Shown here: positions 61,501 through 64,000 of the stretch, in pieces | How positions within the stretch are numbered: position 1 is the stretch's first letter | How the letters are laid out: each line of letters begins with the position of its first letter | Assembly (NCBI GenBank): GCA_029783825.1 | Contig: JAREIK010000801.1 | Coordinates: 4,231,890-4,295,889, forward strand | Reading direction: 5' to 3' | Source: Sapria himalayana | Taxonomy: Eukaryota; Streptophyta; Magnoliopsida; Malpighiales; Rafflesiaceae | Length of the DNA stretch: 64,000 bases | Position numbers and translations under genes: made by a program | Notes under the pieces: generated by a model | The model's database searches: none | What the model saw: only the letters and a program-made list of their open reading frames with translations | Told to the model about the DNA's origin: nothing

Positions 61501-63619
61501 ATGTCATTCCTAGATGTGGACCCATGCCCACGTGGTTTCCCATTTTCGTATGGCGGTGCGATCGGTCATCGGTGTCTCGTGCCGGCGGGCTGTGCCATGG
61601 GCCACGGAATCGTGCCGGGCCAGGCACGACATGAGTTTCGGTTGGCCTCGGCATGACATGGCATGATTGGTGTCATGGTTGGGCATGGCACGGGCCCGGG
61701 CACGTGATATTTTTGTGCTGGGCTGCCCCAAGCATGGTCGAATCATGTCGTGCATTGTGCTGGCCCAGTTAACACCTCTATTATGATTCTTGTCTTCAAA
61801 AGGTGACAAAACCACAATTTTTATGTATGATGTAATTGCTAAGGTTGTGGTCATTTCTAACATTATGAGCATTTGATATATAAGAAAGGCCAAGATTAGA
61901 ACTATTACTAGAGTCGTGGTTATGTGTTATATAAGAAAGACCAAGGTCAAAGCTGTGGTCACACTCAGCATCACAATCATATGGGGCCTAAGATAGATCA
62001 ATGCTAAAGGCATGATCTTCCTCAGCACCAAAAATTTATATTACAAAAAAACTAGGATGCATTTCAAAGTCTCAATTATTTTTCAGAGTTATGACATTGA
62101 GCTCAAAAGATCAAGAACTAAGTCATGGTATCTACTAAGCCATGATTTTTTGCTTAGAGAAATACCAAAAATTACAGAGTATAAAAAAATAGGAAAATTA
62201 TCAAAGATTCTTTATCTCTATGTACCAAGACAAAATCAAAACACAACAATAATGCTAGAGTTTGATTTTTGCATTTCTTAGATGATTCATGAGCATATAA
62301 GTGATGCCAAATATAGGCTAAATGCTAGATTTGGGAGGCATGAATTTTAAATGACTTCTAGATTGGATTCTTCTTCTTTTCATGAGGGCTAATATTGAGA
62401 ATCTGAGATTCATGAGAATTCTTATCTTGTACCTCATGATCTCTTTCTAATTTTAATCTAAATTGAGATTTAGAATTTATATAATTATAATTGTGATTTA
62501 TGTGATGTATGAATGATTTTCTGATTATATAATATATTTGATTTATATTATTGAATGAAAATTGATAGATATAATAATTAAATATAACTTATTTAGGGAT
62601 TTAATTATTAGTGGGTGTAAACATATTGTTGTGGTGGATGGTGACAAATAAATTATGAGACTCACTCATGTATATGATAAGAAAGAGTAACATGTCTTTC
62701 AACTATGATGAATGAGATAAACCTGTATGTTAAAACTTAATTGAGATATATTAATGAGTATGATGCTCACAAAATCAAAAATATGAATAATTTTATATGC
62801 TACTCTATTATAAGTCTTAGAAAAATTAATTCTTAATTGATATAGATGTTTAAAGAACAATCTCTTAATAATTTATTTTTTATGTAAGAGTCGCATCTTC
62901 TCTATGATAGATAGTGATAGATAATCCACATGACATGTACGAGTGTATTGTAACTTACAAGATGGTAATCTTTTGAGTTATTTTCTTTTTTCATATAGTT
63001 CTCATCAATGAGATTTAAGGGAAACATATATTAATTGTGTGTATATGATGCTTAAGAATCTGAAAATAAAAATGCTTATAAATCACATCAGTTTTTGATC
63101 TATATAATACCCGAAGCTAAAGAATAAGAATATATATATGAAATAACTATCATGGATAGTTTATAAGTTGCCAAAAAGACATGAACTTGTTATTGAACAT
63201 TGAGTAAAAATGATTTATTGTCTCAGTGATGAAGTATATAGAGAATAACTATGAGTGAATTTTCATTGAGATGAGCTCAATGGTGATAATTATCTTATAT
63301 GTCATTAGTATATATGGATATTCTATAATAATAATTCAACTATTGTTTTATATCTTAACTGAACATAAATCAAACTATTTGAATATGCATCATACAAATC
63401 AAGTTGACAAATTCTAGGATCTAATAGTTATATCAAAATTTTAAATATTTCATCTACTAAAATTGTCTTATCTTATTATTAGTTAATTGAACTAATAATA
63501 TAATTCATGTGAAATTGATTTTTGAACGAAAGTCCTTTTTAATATTTTTACAGCATATATTGTGGATTTTTGTTGATGAGATATCCTCATTGATGAGTTT
63601 TTGAAATACTATCTAATCA

Positions 63620-63782
63620 ATAAAATTGGATAGCTTAATAAAATTGCAATAAGTTTTTGATATACTTACTAAGGAATATTTAATTATAGTTAGTCAACAT
63701 GAATAGATTTAATTATTCTTGAGAATGTATAATTTTTTAGTTGTTTCGATAATATTATTTTGATAATTTTCTCAGTTCCAAT
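63620..63782. other. Sequence after L7, possible gypsy leader
   Basis: Follows the inferred 3' end of L7 in sense direction. ATAAAATTGGATAGCTTA parallels the sequence found next to the equivalent ends of L3 and L5 (ATAAGATTTTGAAAG, ATGAGATTTTGAAAC, read on the minus strand). It might hold the primer-binding site, but the tRNA cannot be named. Confidence 0.35.
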
Positions 63783-64000
63783 CTAAGAAGCACGGACACG
63801 GACACGGACATGGACACAGACATGGACACGGGGATACGATACGGTAGGATACGTGGACACGATACGACAGGATACGAGGACACGGGAACACGATACTGCA
63901 GGATACAGGGACACGGAAAATACTAAAAAAACTAGAATACGGATATGATTAGAATACGACATGATAAAAAAAATAAAATTAAAAATAAAATTATTTTCTT
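63783..64000. mobile_element. Start of a second copy of the 946 bp TIR element family
   Basis: CTAAGAAGCACGGACACGG followed by many GGACACG and GATACGA repeats, then AATACGGATATGATTAGAAT and an AT-rich stretch (AAAATTATTTTCTT). The order matches the inverted right end of 50149-51094. The element runs past the window end. Confidence 0.85.

Larger units (their letters stand above)
55663..61780 (-). mobile_element. hAT transposon (6.1 kb, outer) inserted in L7
   Basis: The left end is TAGAGGTGTCAAACGGGACG with GCCGGGCCGGC. The right end reverse-complemented is TAGAGGTGTTAACTGGGCC. The 8 bp flanks are CTGTGATT (55655-55662) and TTATGATT (61781-61788), 6 of 8 identical. It encodes a minus-strand hAT transposase now in two halves, because a second hAT element of the same family (56848-60448) sits inside the gene. 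GC-rich subterminal regions contrast sharply with the AT-rich surroundings. Confidence 0.85.
54277..63619 (+). repeat. L7: inverted long gypsy LTR copy carrying three nested transposons
   Basis: Starts TGAGTAATTATTTTAATTTG, the reverse complement of the terminus of L2, L3 and L6, and ends ACTATCTAATCA at 63619. The LTR body is at 54277-54396, 54585-55662 and 61789-63619, about 3.0 kb in all. The rest is a 180 bp MITE and a 6.1 kb hAT element. Landmarks in reverse order include AATGTCTTTCAACT, GAGTATGATGCTCACAAAAT (62756-62775) and TTGAGATGAGCTCAATGG. Confidence 0.7.

Noticed and set aside
1..64000. Search for host protein-coding genes, tRNA or rRNA genes
   Set aside because: No tRNA-like cloverleaf or rRNA core sequence noticed by eye, and every recognisable protein motif belonged to a transposon. 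Without a covariance-model or profile search, small RNAs cannot be excluded.

Overview
The window reads as nuclear DNA of a flowering plant, in an intergenic or pericentromere-like block made almost entirely of transposable elements. It is very AT-rich and full of microsatellites. Every protein similarity I can recognise belongs to a plant transposon family: Ty1/copia and Ty3/gypsy gag-pol, CACTA (En/Spm) TNP2 and Transposase_24, and hAT transposase. I see no host gene, no tRNA or rRNA and no CRISPR array. The species cannot be named from the sequence. Nearly all coding remnants carry stops and frameshifts, many of them explained by C-to-T or G-to-A changes, as expected for old, methylated, silenced copies.

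Layout. 1-2600: a minus-strand copia fragment cut by the window edge. 6669-12007: a complete but decayed minus-strand copia element with two LTRs of about 500 bp. 12-16 kb: AT-rich, little recognisable. 16.3-19.26 kb: a plus-strand gypsy (chromovirus-like) gag-protease-RT remnant, split by a 639 bp foldback element with a poly-C tract. 19.3-63.6 kb: dominated by one family of long LTRs (about 2.2-3.0 kb without insertions), here called L1-L7. Six share one orientation (sense inferred minus) and L7 is inverted. Gypsy internal regions lie between them: a minus-strand gag-protease (33.4-35.7 kb) between L3 and L4, and a plus-strand relative at 20.5-24.5 kb whose gag-protease linker holds a 2.1 kb GAA-type purine tract.

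DNA transposons sit inside these LTRs. L4 holds a CACTA element (36206-42390) that has lost its 5' end and itself contains two MITEs. L2 holds a 615 bp hAT-type MITE. L5 holds a 946 bp element with a G-rich minisatellite, and a second copy of that element begins at 63783 and runs off the window. L7 holds a 180 bp MITE and a 6.1 kb hAT element (55663-61780), which is interrupted inside its transposase gene by a 3.6 kb copy of the same hAT family (56848-60448). The order of insertion can therefore be read directly, and for several elements by 8 bp target-site duplications. Other unexplained structures are a cluster of TTATGCATAA palindromes (43.65-44.24 kb) and several degenerate tandem arrays.

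Nothing here looks like a cooperating gene system. The genes are remnants of independent transposons. The most unusual signals are the GAA tract captured in a gypsy gene, the palindrome cluster, the foldback element, the self-nested hAT pair and the local density of one LTR family.
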